DNA of 64,000 nucleotides from Paenibacillus ihumii (GCF_001403875.1 NZ_LN884299.1:2790117-2854116); one strand, 5' to 3'. Shown: positions 16,690 to 25,543, counted from the stretch's first letter. Notes: generated from the sequence alone by a model not told the origin. Made by a program: numbers and translations.

Positions 16690-16740
16690 GATAACAGCAC
16701 CTTTCCATTAAATATGTACTCTCAGACTTACTAGCAAACA

Positions 16741-17580
16741 TCAGGTTAAAAACGAGATAATCTCTTCGTTAATAATCTCTGGCAGTTCATGATTTAGCGC
16801 ATGTCCTGCATCCTTAATAATCTTGTAATTCAGCTCATTATCCTCCAGCTTTTTTATCGCTTGTGGATAATTACTGAGTCTATCATACTTACCTATTAAA
16901 AATAACAGCTTGCCTCTAGCCTTGGCTATTTCAGCAGCATCATCCATGATGGCAATCTTGTGGTGCATCATGGATTTATTGTTAAAATACCTCAGCAAAT
17001 AATACCAATGCGTTATCAAAACCTCATTCTCTGCAAATTTTATATAATTAGGACCGCTCAGTTTCCTCAGCAGTTTCTTGCAATGCTTCTCCGATGGAAG
17101 CAAGGCCTCCGGCAAAAAAGCCGCCATCATTTTCGACATTATTTCAAATTGACTTGAGGGAATTCTGCCTGCCAAGCATATAGCCTTATTTACCTTATCG
17201 GGCCTTTTTAAGGTGTAATAGTAAGATAAATATGCACCGTACGAAACTCCGCAGACATTTAGGGATTCCATATCTAAAACGCTTACAATTTCGTCGATCC
17301 AACGGACTTGATCGAATTGATGGCCATAGTTTAAATTGGGCTCGCTTTTCCCCGAACCCCCGATGGCATCAACGGCGATAACGTAAAATTTTTCCGCCAG
17401 CTCCTTGATGTTATAGACCCACATCATTGCAGAATTATCGGCTGTTCCATGAAAAAGCAGCAAAGGCGGATGCTGGGGATCCCCAGCGATAATCATATGG
17501 GTCTGGCCATAGGTCGTCTCTATATCCCGTTCTTTAAAACTTGTTTCCCAGGCACTTAGCAACTTATCATAGGAATCCAT
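16741..17580 (-). CDS. Alpha/beta hydrolase
   Basis: This 279-aa cytoplasmic protein has the alpha/beta-hydrolase fold. PPLLLFHGTADN is the oxyanion strand, GVSYGAYLS the nucleophile elbow with Ser (about residue 115), GKYDRLSNY holds the acid Asp, and GHALNHE the catalytic His. The overall pattern resembles carboxylesterase/peptidase-like members such as YdjP or TetR-linked esterases, but the substrate is not known. It is transcribed on the minus strand between a GNAT gene and a frameshifted GNAT gene; no signal peptide is present. Confidence 0.87.
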   Translation of the reverse strand: MDSYDKLLSAWETSFKERDIETTYGQTHMIIAGDPQHPPLLLFHGTADNSAMMWVYNIKELAEKFYVIAVDAIGGSGKSEPNLNYGHQFDQVRWIDEIVSVLDMESLNVCGVSYGAYLSYYYTLKRPDKVNKAICLAGRIPSSQFEIMSKMMAAFLPEALLPSEKHCKKLLRKLSGPNYIKFAENEVLITHWYYLLRYFNNKSMMHHKIAIMDDAAEIAKARGKLLFLIGKYDRLSNYPQAIKKLEDNELNYKIIKDAGHALNHELPEIINEEIISFLT

Positions 17581-17660
17581 AATATACAGCCTTCCGGATC
17601 AGCTTCTATATCTCTTCATGCTTGCATCCCTTCATCATTGATTTTGGGCTGACTCGCTTA

Positions 17661-18157
17661 TCATTTTATCCAGTAGCGGCAGATTCCATCGGTTACGGAT
17701 TCAAGCTGTCCATGATTGCTCTCGATTACTTTTCTGGAAGGGACATTGTCTTCATTACAAGTAATTAATAATTGTTCAATTTCTAGTTTCTTTGCTTGCT
17801 TAATCATTTCACTTAGAAAAAGCTTGCCATATCCTTTACCTCTCTCCGTCGGCCTAACAATGTATCCTACATGGCCTCCATACACTCGCAGCTTCTCATT
17901 TAGCTGGTGTCTTAACTTTCCGTAGGCTACAGGTTTTCCGTCAACATACAGCCAATAAATGGTTTGAGGCACATAGCCCTCAGGAAGCTCTATTCCCTCT
18001 GAAATCTGAACCATTCGAGGCAGCTTCTCTTAAACTCCTCGAAATCTTTGTCGGGAAAATTGGTTGTAAAGCTATTCTCCCCTAAGCCTATCTCTTGAAT
18101 CATGTCAAAAATGTCCTGGCCATCTGTCTCGCTCAATTCCTTTATTTGGATTGCCAT
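17661..18157 (-). pseudogene. GNAT acetyltransferase split by a frameshift
   Basis: An ATG at 18157 with AGGAGGAGG upstream opens MAIQIKELSETDGQDIFDMI. This frame stops at 17990 with no homology at its end. The family match then continues in another frame from about 18014: PEGYVPQTIYWLYVDG, GHVGYIVRPTERGKGYGKL (acetyl-CoA loop), and a C-terminal VIESNHGQLE. Inserting one base near 18014-18020 restores a single frame of about 165 residues, the usual length. It could be a true pseudogene or a base error in the sequence. The N-terminal fragment is intact and has a good RBS, so a sequencing slip is possible. Confidence 0.7.
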
Positions 18158-18301
18158 GGGCAGCCTCCTCCTTGTTAATGACTTTTGTAATCATCCTATC
18201 CCGAGCTTGAATGCTGGTTTCGGGTGCTTCCATAAATTCAGGATAATAAATTGAAATTTTTTTAACAGATGTTGTTTTAAACGTAACCGTGTTAATCGTT
18301 C

Positions 18302-18329
18302 AAGACAACTGCGGGGAAGTTGTCTTTTT
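18302..18329. terminator. Terminator-like hairpin between genes
   Basis: AAGACAACT pairs with AGTTGTCTT around a GCGGGGA loop, with TTTTT on the plus side. No plus-strand gene precedes it. For the minus-strand lipoprotein gene it lies just past the stop, though without a T-run on that strand. The direction is uncertain. Confidence 0.4.
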
Positions 18330-18334
18330 ACCAG

Positions 18335-18943
18335 CTACTGTACTTTGATCGCTTGAGGGTCCGATTGGATTTGAAATTCATAAACTTTATCGTTGTAATT
18401 TATGCTAAATTCAGCTTGGCAAATTATTTCATACTGCCCTCGCTTATTTACTTTTAGTTCATATAATTTAGTGCTAACATGTCCCTGGCCATCGTAATTA
18501 TATTTACTATTCGGTTTAAGTGTTGTACCAATTCCTATATCATTAACCGCGATCATTTTCTCATTTCTTGGCACTAATTCTCCTTGATCATCATAAATGG
18601 CATAAGTGAACATACCCGCACCGTGGAAAATGTCCCAGTCGTGATTACTTGTATTTATCAGAAATCCTTTTACCTCAAATGATTGTCCTGCTTTAATCTC
18701 TTCGGGAACCTGCATTTCGATTCTAAACATGGATTCGGAAGGTCCGTCCTCAGGTTCAGTGTTGCTGACATCAGTATTGCTAGCACCAATATTGCTAGCA
18801 CCAGTATTGCTAGCATCCGTGTTTCTTGCTATTATTTGGTTGTTATTTGGGCTAGCCTCGGATTTGTTACTATCACTATTACAACTAGTAAGGAGGACCA
18901 GGCCAATAACGAAAAGAATGACAAGACAGCTCTGTTTTTTCAT
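18335..18943 (-). CDS. Lipoprotein, proteinase-inhibitor-like (BsuPI type?)
   Basis: This 202-aa protein has a lipobox LVLLTSCNS near residue 20, so it should be a lipid-anchored extracytoplasmic protein. Residues about 30-65 are low-complexity repeats of NT(G/D)ASN type, encoded by imperfect 15-base repeats (around 18770-18815). The C-terminal about 120 residues (from EMQVPEEIKAGQSFEVKGF to EFSINYNDKVYEFQI) look like an Ig-like fold in the same style as the BsuPI inhibitor, but I am not sure. ATG 18943 has AAGGAGAAAAA before it. The start of a plus-strand gene (19018) lies 75 bases away, so the two are divergent. Confidence 0.7.
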   Translation of the reverse strand: MKKQSCLVILFVIGLVLLTSCNSDSNKSEASPNNNQIIARNTDASNTGASNIGASNTDVSNTEPEDGPSESMFRIEMQVPEEIKAGQSFEVKGFLINTSNHDWDIFHGAGMFTYAIYDDQGELVPRNEKMIAVNDIGIGTTLKPNSKYNYDGQGHVSTKLYELKVNKRGQYEIICQAEFSINYNDKVYEFQIQSDPQAIKVQ

Positions 18944-19017
18944 CTTTTTTCTCCTTATTCGCATGAATTTTGAAGCTTGAAGCTAGGAAGGAATATGTAG
19001 TAAGGCAGGTAATCAAC

Positions 19018-20190
19018 ATGCTCCATATTTTACGGGTAACCGGATTTCATGATACCGCGATTTTTTTTCTAGGAAAGCACGGCGATGAAAACGTCTATTA
19101 TGTAGAAGTTGACGACCCTGATGAAATCGATGCCAGAATAATAATGAAGAAGCTTCTGCTTCACAATACCCGATCAAATACGATCCACACGTATCCTCTC
19201 CACTATCCTGCAAACGATTTCTCGGGAATGATAAGCAGCGGAGCTCTTTATTATTGTCGTTACTCGCAAAAGGATACATTTCTTCATATTCATAGATTGA
19301 ATTTCTCCCCTATTCATTCATCGGAAATCATCGTGCCCCTTGCCGACATGACTGGAGACGCTACTATAAACAGAACGGAAATGAAGGGGATCGACGAACG
19401 CTACTGTCTATTTGGCTGCTCGACTTCAGAGACTTTTGAAACTACGCATTTACTGCTGATAGACTTTAAAGAAGAAGCCTATTACAACATGATGCTTAAC
19501 CTTGGCTTAGAGGGCGTCCCTGGAATCGAAAGAATTTTCAAAATAAAGGACTCATCCATCCATCCTCATCATGAACAAATTATTCTTATCACCGGGGGAT
19601 TCCATTGGACAGAAAAATATGAAGTTTGGAAAAACAAAAATTCTGCATTAGACATATTAACAGAACAAGTTATGGCGTTCGAGAAGGAAAGCTTTTTCCG
19701 CAATATAAAAGCTGGCCGCTCCTTAGAAGCGCTCGATAAAATTTTAATAGAGCATTGCAATTCGCAAAAGTCTATCATTTCATATGACTACAATGAAGCT
19801 GAGCTAATCTATACAGTGGCGGATTTTGACAAGAACAAAACTAGCGGCATGAAGTACAACGTTCATTCCGGTTTGCAGAAGGTTTTTGAATATGAATCCA
19901 CCCTGAGCGAACCGTTGTATATAAACAGCCAGCTGTTTTCCGTTGAAACACTTGATCATGGGAGACGAGCCATACTAGATTTAAATACGAATAAAATCGT
20001 GGTCATTCTGGCTTCAGATGAGAACTTACTTGCCATAGACGAGCATAATTTAATTACCTTTAAATGGTTGAATTCTGGGTGTCAACAATTGATATATCTA
20101 TATGACCTGACTGAAGAACCATTGGAGCAAAAGTTTCTAGGCATAGGGTATTCCCATTATTATGATAAGCAATTAACGATATTTAGCTAA
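19018..20190 (+). CDS. Hypothetical 390-aa protein
   Basis: This protein of about 390 aa has no recognised family. It contains many short beta-rich stretches (IFFLGKHGDENVYYVEVDD, FLHIHRLNFSPIHSS, KYNVHSGLQKVFEYE, RRAILDLNTNKIVVILASD) and no signal peptide or membrane segment. A repeated-blade beta-propeller is possible. ATG 19018 is preferred (AAGGCAGG eight bases upstream); a TTG at 18970 has no RBS. It is the only cytoplasmic orphan of this size in the window. It is flanked by a divergent lipoprotein gene and a 327-base gap. Confidence 0.6.
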   Translation: MLHILRVTGFHDTAIFFLGKHGDENVYYVEVDDPDEIDARIIMKKLLLHNTRSNTIHTYPLHYPANDFSGMISSGALYYCRYSQKDTFLHIHRLNFSPIHSSEIIVPLADMTGDATINRTEMKGIDERYCLFGCSTSETFETTHLLLIDFKEEAYYNMMLNLGLEGVPGIERIFKIKDSSIHPHHEQIILITGGFHWTEKYEVWKNKNSALDILTEQVMAFEKESFFRNIKAGRSLEALDKILIEHCNSQKSIISYDYNEAELIYTVADFDKNKTSGMKYNVHSGLQKVFEYESTLSEPLYINSQLFSVETLDHGRRAILDLNTNKIVVILASDENLLAIDEHNLITFKWLNSGCQQLIYLYDLTEEPLEQKFLGIGYSHYYDKQLTIFS

Positions 20191-20420
20191 ATTAATCATT
20201 ATTGCGTTTAATCTAAACCAATCCATGGACAGCCACCCCCCCATTCACAATATTCGGGCTCAAGTTAAATTCATCCACGAAAGATCCCATATTCCAAAAT
20301 AACGTTAATGAAATAATTAATTATGCTCCTAGCTCATTATCACACCATCCCCCATTTGTATAAAACAGACGAGGCATCCGTGCAGCTTGTTGCAAAATTC
20401 TTCAAATTAATTAATCCATA

Positions 20421-20451
20421 GAAAAATCCCGGTGGGACGTCCCGCCGGGAT
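20421..20451 (-). terminator. Intrinsic terminator after the xylanase gene; surrounding gap 20191-20517
   Basis: ATCCCGGTGGGAC pairs with GTCCCGCCGGGAT (20426-20451). Read on the minus strand the stem is followed by TTTTTC. It lies about 70 bases past the xylanase stop. The rest of the 327-base gap (20191-20420) shows AT-rich sequence with no gene that can be supported. Confidence 0.85.
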
Positions 20452-20460
20452 CATGTTTGG

Positions 20461-20908
20461 AAAAGACGATCAGAATTCAATTCATAAGCTCAAAGGATTA
20501 TTTACCGCTTCATCAGATTAATGGATCTCGAGATAATCAATGAAAGCATCCCATGTTCCGTTATCGGCGGTTACAACGAGTTCAACCTCTTGATTTCCGG
20601 TTCCATGGCTGACATTATTCAGAGTATAGACCGCAGGGCTGCTTCCGCCGAAATAGAAGGTCCCCTTCGTCTGCCCGCCGATTTTCAGGTCAACCCGGGC
20701 CATATTGGAGTTGTTTGATGCCCCCCGGAGTGAGAAGTTATGGGTGCCGGTCGTGAAATTATGCGTGAATTTCACGGAATCATTGTTGGCATACAAAGCG
20801 ACTCCGTTGAACGGCGAGCTGATATTCCCAGTGTATTGTCCGCTTTTGGTCATACTCTCGGCTTCGATCTTTGTGCCTGTGGTTGGTGGAGGTGTTGTTC
20901 CCCCGCCG
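20461..20908. repeat. Duplicated CBM36-coding segment, copy 1
   Basis: This stretch, including the CBM36 coding region and some 3' sequence, is repeated at 24083-24529. The encoded modules differ at four residues of about 117 (HNFT versus QYFA, and one V/I). The homology extends about 50 bases past the stop codons. Confidence 0.85.
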
Positions 20909-21585
20909 ATCGTCAGTGTATGGCTATACACATTAGCGCTTCCACTGCTTTGATAGCCTTCAACCGTAAGCGCGACTTCATACATCTTGCCCATGGTCAT
21001 CCCCAATTTCTCCCAGGCCTTAAAGTGCTCGCTTACAGATATGGTTCCGCTCGTCCGTTTTGACGTCCGGACACTCCAATACTGCTTGAAGGTTGCCGTG
21101 CCTTTAATGGAAGGCTGGTTGACACGAGTTGTCTCATAAATGTCATACGTTCCTCCGTCAACGTTAACAGTCCCCTTTGGCGATGCTCCAGGCGGACGCC
21201 AGCTGCCCCAGCTATCGACAATGTAATATTCGACGAGGGGGTCAACCGTCCAGCCATAGACCGTTAAATACGAATTGCCATTCGGTTGGTAGGTGGCACC
21301 ATAGGTTATGGAAATGTTTCCAATTTGCTGATGGGTCTGCGTCTCATTGAACTTCTTGCCTTTACGGAACAGAATATTATTGATATTGCTCCACTCGGCA
21401 CTGAACGTACCGCCACTACCGAGAACCATAGTTCCATTCCCGCTGTCCTTCCAGTATTCATAGTCATAACCGTCATGCGTACCGACCGAATTGCTGGTGA
21501 TCGTCTGCGCATGCACTGCCCCAGGAAGTGCAAGCGTAAAACAGAGTAAAAATGCGGCAAACAACTTCATTCTCTTTGCTTTCAT
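20518..21585 (-). CDS. GH11 endo-1,4-beta-xylanase with CBM36
   Basis: This 355-aa secreted xylanase has a signal peptide MKAKRMKLFAAFLLCFTLAL...AVHA (about residues 1-26). The GH11 jelly roll spans about 30-225, with the nucleophile Glu at about 119 (DPLVEYYIVDS) and the acid/base Glu at about 209 (TVEGYQSSG). A TTPPPTT linker precedes a CBM36 (about 238-355), a calcium-dependent xylan-binding module starting KIEAESMTKSGQY. ATG 21585 has AAGGAGGAGT upstream; an upstream TTG-type frame is not used. A cre box at 21690-21703 suggests CcpA repression. The CBM36 is nearly identical to that of the CE4 enzyme at 24.1 kb. Confidence 0.95.
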   Translation of the reverse strand: MKAKRMKLFAAFLLCFTLALPGAVHAQTITSNSVGTHDGYDYEYWKDSGNGTMVLGSGGTFSAEWSNINNILFRKGKKFNETQTHQQIGNISITYGATYQPNGNSYLTVYGWTVDPLVEYYIVDSWGSWRPPGASPKGTVNVDGGTYDIYETTRVNQPSIKGTATFKQYWSVRTSKRTSGTISVSEHFKAWEKLGMTMGKMYEVALTVEGYQSSGSANVYSHTLTIGGGTTPPPTTGTKIEAESMTKSGQYTGNISSPFNGVALYANNDSVKFTHNFTTGTHNFSLRGASNNSNMARVDLKIGGQTKGTFYFGGSSPAVYTLNNVSHGTGNQEVELVVTADNGTWDAFIDYLEIH

Positions 21586-21689
21586 TGAACACTCCTCCTT
21601 ATTGGTTAAATTGCATGTCGTCTTGCGATGCTGCTGTGCAGCCCCCAACAGGCCGATGCTGCAATATCACTTCCTTCCATTACTGTAAT

Positions 21690-21703
21690 TGAAAGCGTTT
21701 GCA
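21690..21703 (-). promoter_or_regulatory. cre box (CcpA operator) upstream of the xylanase
   Basis: TGAAAGCGTTTGCA fits the consensus TGNAANCGNWNNCA exactly. It lies 105 bases before the xylanase ATG, consistent with carbon catabolite control. Confidence 0.7.
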
Positions 21704-21876
21704 ATTATTATTTTATCAAGGGACTCCTCTATATTTCTTGTAATAAAATATAGTTTATACCTTCAAAAGTTTAGGATTTTTACAGCTTAGGAGTCAGTCC
21801 ACGATTTTTTACGTCCCATATAACTTCTTTGAGAATCATAATATTCAATCCGAAACGTTCTCTTTAACTATTAATG

Positions 21877-21905
21877 TTGAACAAAATTCTTTATATGGAT
21901 ATGAT
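21877..21905 (+). promoter_or_regulatory. Promoter of the ABC transporter operon
   Basis: TTGAAC (21877-21882) and TATGAT (21900-21905) are separated by 17 bases. The first gene starts 30 bases downstream at 21935. Confidence 0.55.
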
Positions 21906-21934
21906 TGTTATATCATCGGAAGGGGAAAGTTAGA

Positions 21935-22225
21935 ATGAGCTCAAGCTTTAAGCTTTACGCATCCGTTTATCTTGTCCGGATAAAGCAGATCACATGGCGT
22001 GATAGTGTTTTAATGCTGTTGCTCCTCCTTTTGCTGCCCCGCGGGCTGTATCAGCTCACTACAATGTTAGCCGCCAAAGGCTTCTCAGCCACATTTATAA
22101 CGGCATGTTGGGGGCTAATTGGCATGATCGTTGGCATCAGTCTGTTTTCCGCCAGCCTGATGATGGCGGAAATGCGATTCTTATGGTCGCTAGGACGAGG
22201 TCCTAGCTTTTTACATCATATATGA
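21935..22225 (+). CDS. Small membrane protein, first half of a split ABC permease or accessory subunit
   Basis: This 96-aa protein has two hydrophobic helices (SVLMLLLLLLLPRG and ATFITACWGLIGMIVGISLF). It is followed by a 4-base overlap (ATGA) with the next gene, so translation is coupled. It reads like the front part of a permease, and the downstream protein lacks an obvious N-terminal start region of its own. This could be a natural two-subunit permease or a frameshift/early stop in a once continuous gene. ATG 21935 has AAGGGGAAAG before it. The substrate is unknown. Confidence 0.6.
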   Translation: MSSSFKLYASVYLVRIKQITWRDSVLMLLLLLLLPRGLYQLTTMLAAKGFSATFITACWGLIGMIVGISLFSASLMMAEMRFLWSLGRGPSFLHHI

Positions 22226-23235
22226 TTTGGAAAAAGTCCCCGTTTGTTCTAGCGATAGTCTGGATGCTGCTGGGTCAGTTGTTCTGGTCCCCGTCTTATA
22301 GCATCGGACAAGCATTCCTAATGCTGCTGCTCGGACTCTCTTATGCAGAACTCGGTGTTTATTGCTTCGTGGCGCTTACAGGAATGGCAAGAGAGCGAAA
22401 AGCCAGAGCGCTATCTTTAGCATTGCTGATATTAGCCGTACTAGCGCTTGATCTTTCGATTATGATGCTGCCCCTGATGCCTGCAATCCGGGGGATTGTT
22501 GCAATTGTCGTGGCCACTCTGCAATGCACCGTCGCTTTCCGAGCGTCACATTTCACTTGGCCACTAATGATGAGCGCGGCGCCGCCGGCTGAATCCCGCG
22601 CCAAACAGCATATCCTGTCCCGCTATCCGCTACTACGCAAAGAGATTTATTTTCTAACCCGCTTCAAAGATATGTTTCCTTTACTTATTATTTTATGTTT
22701 GCTACAGCTATTCACCTACTACTCAGCCGTCGATAGCCCGATTATAATTCCAATAGGTGCAGCCTTACTCGTCTGGCTGGTCAGCGACGTTTGGGTGACC
22801 AGTAGCTTTATCAACGAAGGCCGGGGACTAGCGTTATACACCGTTACCTTGGACGCCTGGCATAGATTGTTACGGGCAAAATGGCTTTTTTATGGGGCGA
22901 TAGGCATAAGTGCGTCAATCGTTCATACCTTAGTCTGGCAATCCCGTATAGCTTGGTCTTGGACGGCAGGGTCGGTTTCCGAGTTATGCGCGCAGAGCCT
23001 TCTGCTCACCTCCACGTTTGTTTCATTCAGTTTGCTGGCTGGATATCACTTTACAACTCAAGGGCGTATTTCGCTGCCCGCCCAGCTGTTAATTACCCTT
23101 TGCATGTTTTTGCTAATATATTTGCAGCAAGCGCATCTAGTTTTATTTTTATTCGTCTCCACAGCTATACAACTAGGATTTTATCGGCTTTACCGCCGCG
23201 TGCCTAGCAGTCTTCCTGTCAAATTTTCAATATGA
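22222..23235 (+). CDS. ABC transporter permease subunit
   Basis: This 337-aa protein is almost entirely hydrophobic, with about eight predicted helices (for example FVLAIVWMLLGQLFW, IGQAFLMLLLGLSYA, FPLLIILCLLQLFTYY). It has no recognisable substrate motif. It lies between the small membrane protein and the ATPase gene (gap of 15 bases), so it is the membrane part of a three-gene ABC system. The operon resembles the multi-pass ABC-2 type drug or peptide exporters of Firmicutes; no specific substrate can be assigned. Confidence 0.7.
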   Translation: MIWKKSPFVLAIVWMLLGQLFWSPSYSIGQAFLMLLLGLSYAELGVYCFVALTGMARERKARALSLALLILAVLALDLSIMMLPLMPAIRGIVAIVVATLQCTVAFRASHFTWPLMMSAAPPAESRAKQHILSRYPLLRKEIYFLTRFKDMFPLLIILCLLQLFTYYSAVDSPIIIPIGAALLVWLVSDVWVTSSFINEGRGLALYTVTLDAWHRLLRAKWLFYGAIGISASIVHTLVWQSRIAWSWTAGSVSELCAQSLLLTSTFVSFSLLAGYHFTTQGRISLPAQLLITLCMFLLIYLQQAHLVLFLFVSTAIQLGFYRLYRRVPSSLPVKFSI

Positions 23236-23250
23236 GGAGAGATGAATTAG

Positions 23251-23958
23251 ATGGAAAAAAACATAGCACTGTCCCTGCAATTGAAGCAAGTCAGCTATGC
23301 GTACGGAGGCAAGCGCATCCTGCACAACATCGACTGGACCCTGCAGGGAGGAGAAATTACGGTCCTGCTCGGCCCCAACGGAGCAGGTAAAACGACGTTA
23401 TTGCATTTGCTGGCAGGGATGAAGCCGACCCAGCAAGGCAGCATTTTGCTCAACCAGCAAGTGGTGCATTGGCAGGATCAGCAATATAAAAAACGTATTG
23501 GCTACATGATGGAGTTTCCGTTTCAGTACCCCTTCCTGACCGTGATCGAAATAATGCGACTCATCGGCCAACTGCGCAATGTCTCCCCTGATCAGCTGGA
23601 GGAGTCTATACAGTACTGGCTCAAGCATTTTTTGCTGGAATCCTACAGCAACTACCCGATAGGCACTTTATCCCAAGGAACGGCCAGGCGGGTCGCATTG
23701 GCATCTCAACTGCTGCACGAACCGGATATCCTTCTCCTGGATGAGCCGACCAACGGGCTTGATCCAGATCAAGTCATGATCGTGCGCGATACATTGCAGC
23801 AATACTGCTCGCGGGGGGCTCTCATTCTGTTATCCACCCATATCATCGGATTGGCGGAAAAACTTTCGCATCAAGCTGCTATTTTACGAAATGGCCGTCT
23901 GGTATATGCCGGCAAGTCTGCTGAAGATTTGGAGAGTCTCTACGTAGCCAGTAAGTAG
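23251..23958 (+). CDS. ABC transporter ATPase
   Basis: This 235-aa ATPase has Walker A GPNGAGKTT, a Q-loop region at GYMMEFPFQYPF, signature LSQGTARRVALA, Walker B ILLLDEPTNGLDP and an H-loop STHIIG. The signature is slightly unusual (LSQGT in place of LSGGQ). It is the third gene of the operon with the two membrane proteins and has AGGAGAG at its start. A transporter of peptides, drugs or lipids is likely. Confidence 0.92.
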   Translation: MEKNIALSLQLKQVSYAYGGKRILHNIDWTLQGGEITVLLGPNGAGKTTLLHLLAGMKPTQQGSILLNQQVVHWQDQQYKKRIGYMMEFPFQYPFLTVIEIMRLIGQLRNVSPDQLEESIQYWLKHFLLESYSNYPIGTLSQGTARRVALASQLLHEPDILLLDEPTNGLDPDQVMIVRDTLQQYCSRGALILLSTHIIGLAEKLSHQAAILRNGRLVYAGKSAEDLESLYVASK

Positions 23959-24043
23959 CCTGCAGTTCTTTTCTCCTCACAAATTTTTGCACAAAAAATA
24001 TCCCTTCTCACCAACGGCTCTCAATCCTTCCACGGATACCTAC

Positions 24044-24078
24044 AAAAATCCCAGCAGGGAAGAACCCGCCAGGATTTT
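24044..24078. terminator. Bidirectional terminator between the ABC operon and the CE4 gene
   Basis: AAAATCCCAGCAGGG pairs with CCCGCCAGGATTTT. Minus-strand reading gives a stem followed by TTTTTG for the CE4 gene; plus-strand reading gives TTTTG for the ABC operon. Confidence 0.75.
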
Positions 24079-24082
24079 GTTA

Positions 24083-24529
24083 AAAAACGATCAGCATTCA
24101 AATCAGAATTTCAAAAGGATCATTTACCGCTTCGGAGTTCTAATGGATTTCGAGATAATCAATGAAAGCATCCCATGTTCCGTTGTCGGCGGTCACAACG
24201 AGCTCTATCTCTTGATTTCCGGTTCCATGGCTGACATTATTCAGCGTATAGACCGCAGGGCTGCTCCCGCCGAAGTAGAAGGTCCCCTTCGTTTGCCCGC
24301 CGATTTTCAGGTCGACCCGGGCCATGTTGGAATTATTTGAAGCCCCGCGGAGTGAGAAATTATGGGTGCCGGTCGCAAAATACTGCGTGAATTTCACCGA
24401 ATCATTGTTGGCGTATAAAGCGACTCCGTTGAACGGCGAGCTGATATTCCCGGTGTACTGTCCGCTTTTGGTCATACTCTCAGCTTCGATCTTTGTGCCA
24501 GTGGTTGGTGGAGGTGTTGTTCCGCCGCC
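24083..24529. repeat. Duplicated CBM36-coding segment, copy 2
   Basis: This copy is homologous to 20461-20908 at the DNA level and encodes the C-terminal CBM36 of the CE4 enzyme plus 3' sequence. Confidence 0.85.
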
Positions 24530-25210
24530 ATCAGGCGCGACCGCCCGGCCGGTGGCCGGCGAGATCATGCCGGAGCAGAGGCCGCGGCTCTTGAGGTTTT
24601 GTGCGATCTGCGGGATCGCTTGAAGTGTGGACTGGTACTGGTCGTGCATCAGAATAACATCTCCGTTCTGCAGTCTGCTTGCGGCGGCTACGATCTGGGC
24701 AGTAGAGGCGCCGTTCCAGTCCTGGGAGTCCACGTTCCACAGCACTTCGGTGAGGCCATTCTGGGCCAGAATTGATCTCAAGGTCGCGTTGGTCTCGCCG
24801 TATGGCGGCCGGAACAGCTTCGGTGCGGTTCCGGTAATCGCCTGGATCGCCTGCTGCGTTCGCGTAATTTCCGACGACATCTGCGAGCTGCTTAATGAAG
24901 TCATGTGCGGATGCGAATAGGAGTGGTTGCCGATCCACATGCCTGCGGCCACTTGGTCGCGAACCAGAGCGGGGTTATTCTGGACATTCTGCCCAAGGTT
25001 GAACATCGTTGCGCGCAGGCCGGCCTGCTTCAGCGCATTGAGCAGATTGGTCGTGTTGCCAGGATTAGGTCCATCGTCAAACGTCAGGGCCACATATCCA
25101 TTCGGGCAGCTGGCATCGGCAGCGCTGGCGGCAGGCATCAGCGGAATAGAGAACAACGTGCCGAAGAGCATCAGGGCCAAGGCCCCTTTTACTAATTTTG
25201 CTTTGAACAT
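24140..25210 (-). CDS. CE4 polysaccharide deacetylase / acetyl xylan esterase with CBM36
   Basis: This 356-aa secreted enzyme has a signal peptide (residues 1-31, MFKAKLVKGALALMLFG...AASA). The NodB-type deacetylase has motif 1 TFDDGP (Asp 45-46), motif 2 HSYSHPH (His 96 and 100), motif 3 RPPYGE (Arg 134), motif 4 VDSQDW (Asp 161) and motif 5 ILMHD. A TTPPPTT linker and a CBM36 follow. With the xylanase it would strip acetyl groups from xylan; the shared CBM36 supports this. A chitin or peptidoglycan substrate is not excluded. ATG 25210 has AGGAGG ten bases upstream. A cre-like box lies at 25332. Confidence 0.93.
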   Translation of the reverse strand: MFKAKLVKGALALMLFGTLFSIPLMPAASAADASCPNGYVALTFDDGPNPGNTTNLLNALKQAGLRATMFNLGQNVQNNPALVRDQVAAGMWIGNHSYSHPHMTSLSSSQMSSEITRTQQAIQAITGTAPKLFRPPYGETNATLRSILAQNGLTEVLWNVDSQDWNGASTAQIVAAASRLQNGDVILMHDQYQSTLQAIPQIAQNLKSRGLCSGMISPATGRAVAPDGGGTTPPPTTGTKIEAESMTKSGQYTGNISSPFNGVALYANNDSVKFTQYFATGTHNFSLRGASNNSNMARVDLKIGGQTKGTFYFGGSSPAVYTLNNVSHGTGNQEIELVVTADNGTWDAFIDYLEIH

Positions 25211-25331
25211 TAAATAGTACCTCCTCGTAATACATTTACAGGTATAGTTGCTCCCGTCCCTCCCAACCGCTGCAACTCTCTCTACTAATTTTAAAGGGGC
25301 CCCATCTCCTTCCATTCTTTTATACCTCACA

Positions 25332-25345
25332 AAAAAGCGCTTTCA
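25332..25345 (-). promoter_or_regulatory. cre-like box upstream of the CE4 gene
   Basis: TGAAAGCGCTTTTT on the minus strand fits the CcpA operator consensus except for one position near the 3' end. It lies about 120 bases before the ATG at 25210, a spacing like that in front of the xylanase. Confidence 0.5.
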
Positions 25346-25512
25346 AAAAATGGCTGCGAATAGCTTGTCGCAGATTAGAGCGGCTTTTTGCTAGGCGAGT
25401 ATAGTATAAACGATGTGTAAATCGAAAAATATATTACAATTAAACCAATTTACCCCAATTTTCTTAGGGAATTATCTTAAGCTTTGCATTATTTATGTCT
25501 ATAGCTTTATAT

Positions 25513-25543
25513 AAAAAAGCCGGTCAACGTTACGTCAACCGGC
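25513..25543 (-). terminator. Intrinsic terminator after the SLH-PL8 gene
   Basis: GCCGGT pairs with ACCGGC (25519-25543, inner ACGT/ACGT). On the minus strand TTTTTT follows (plus AAAAAA at 25513-25518). It lies 57 bases past the lyase stop codon. Confidence 0.85.
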
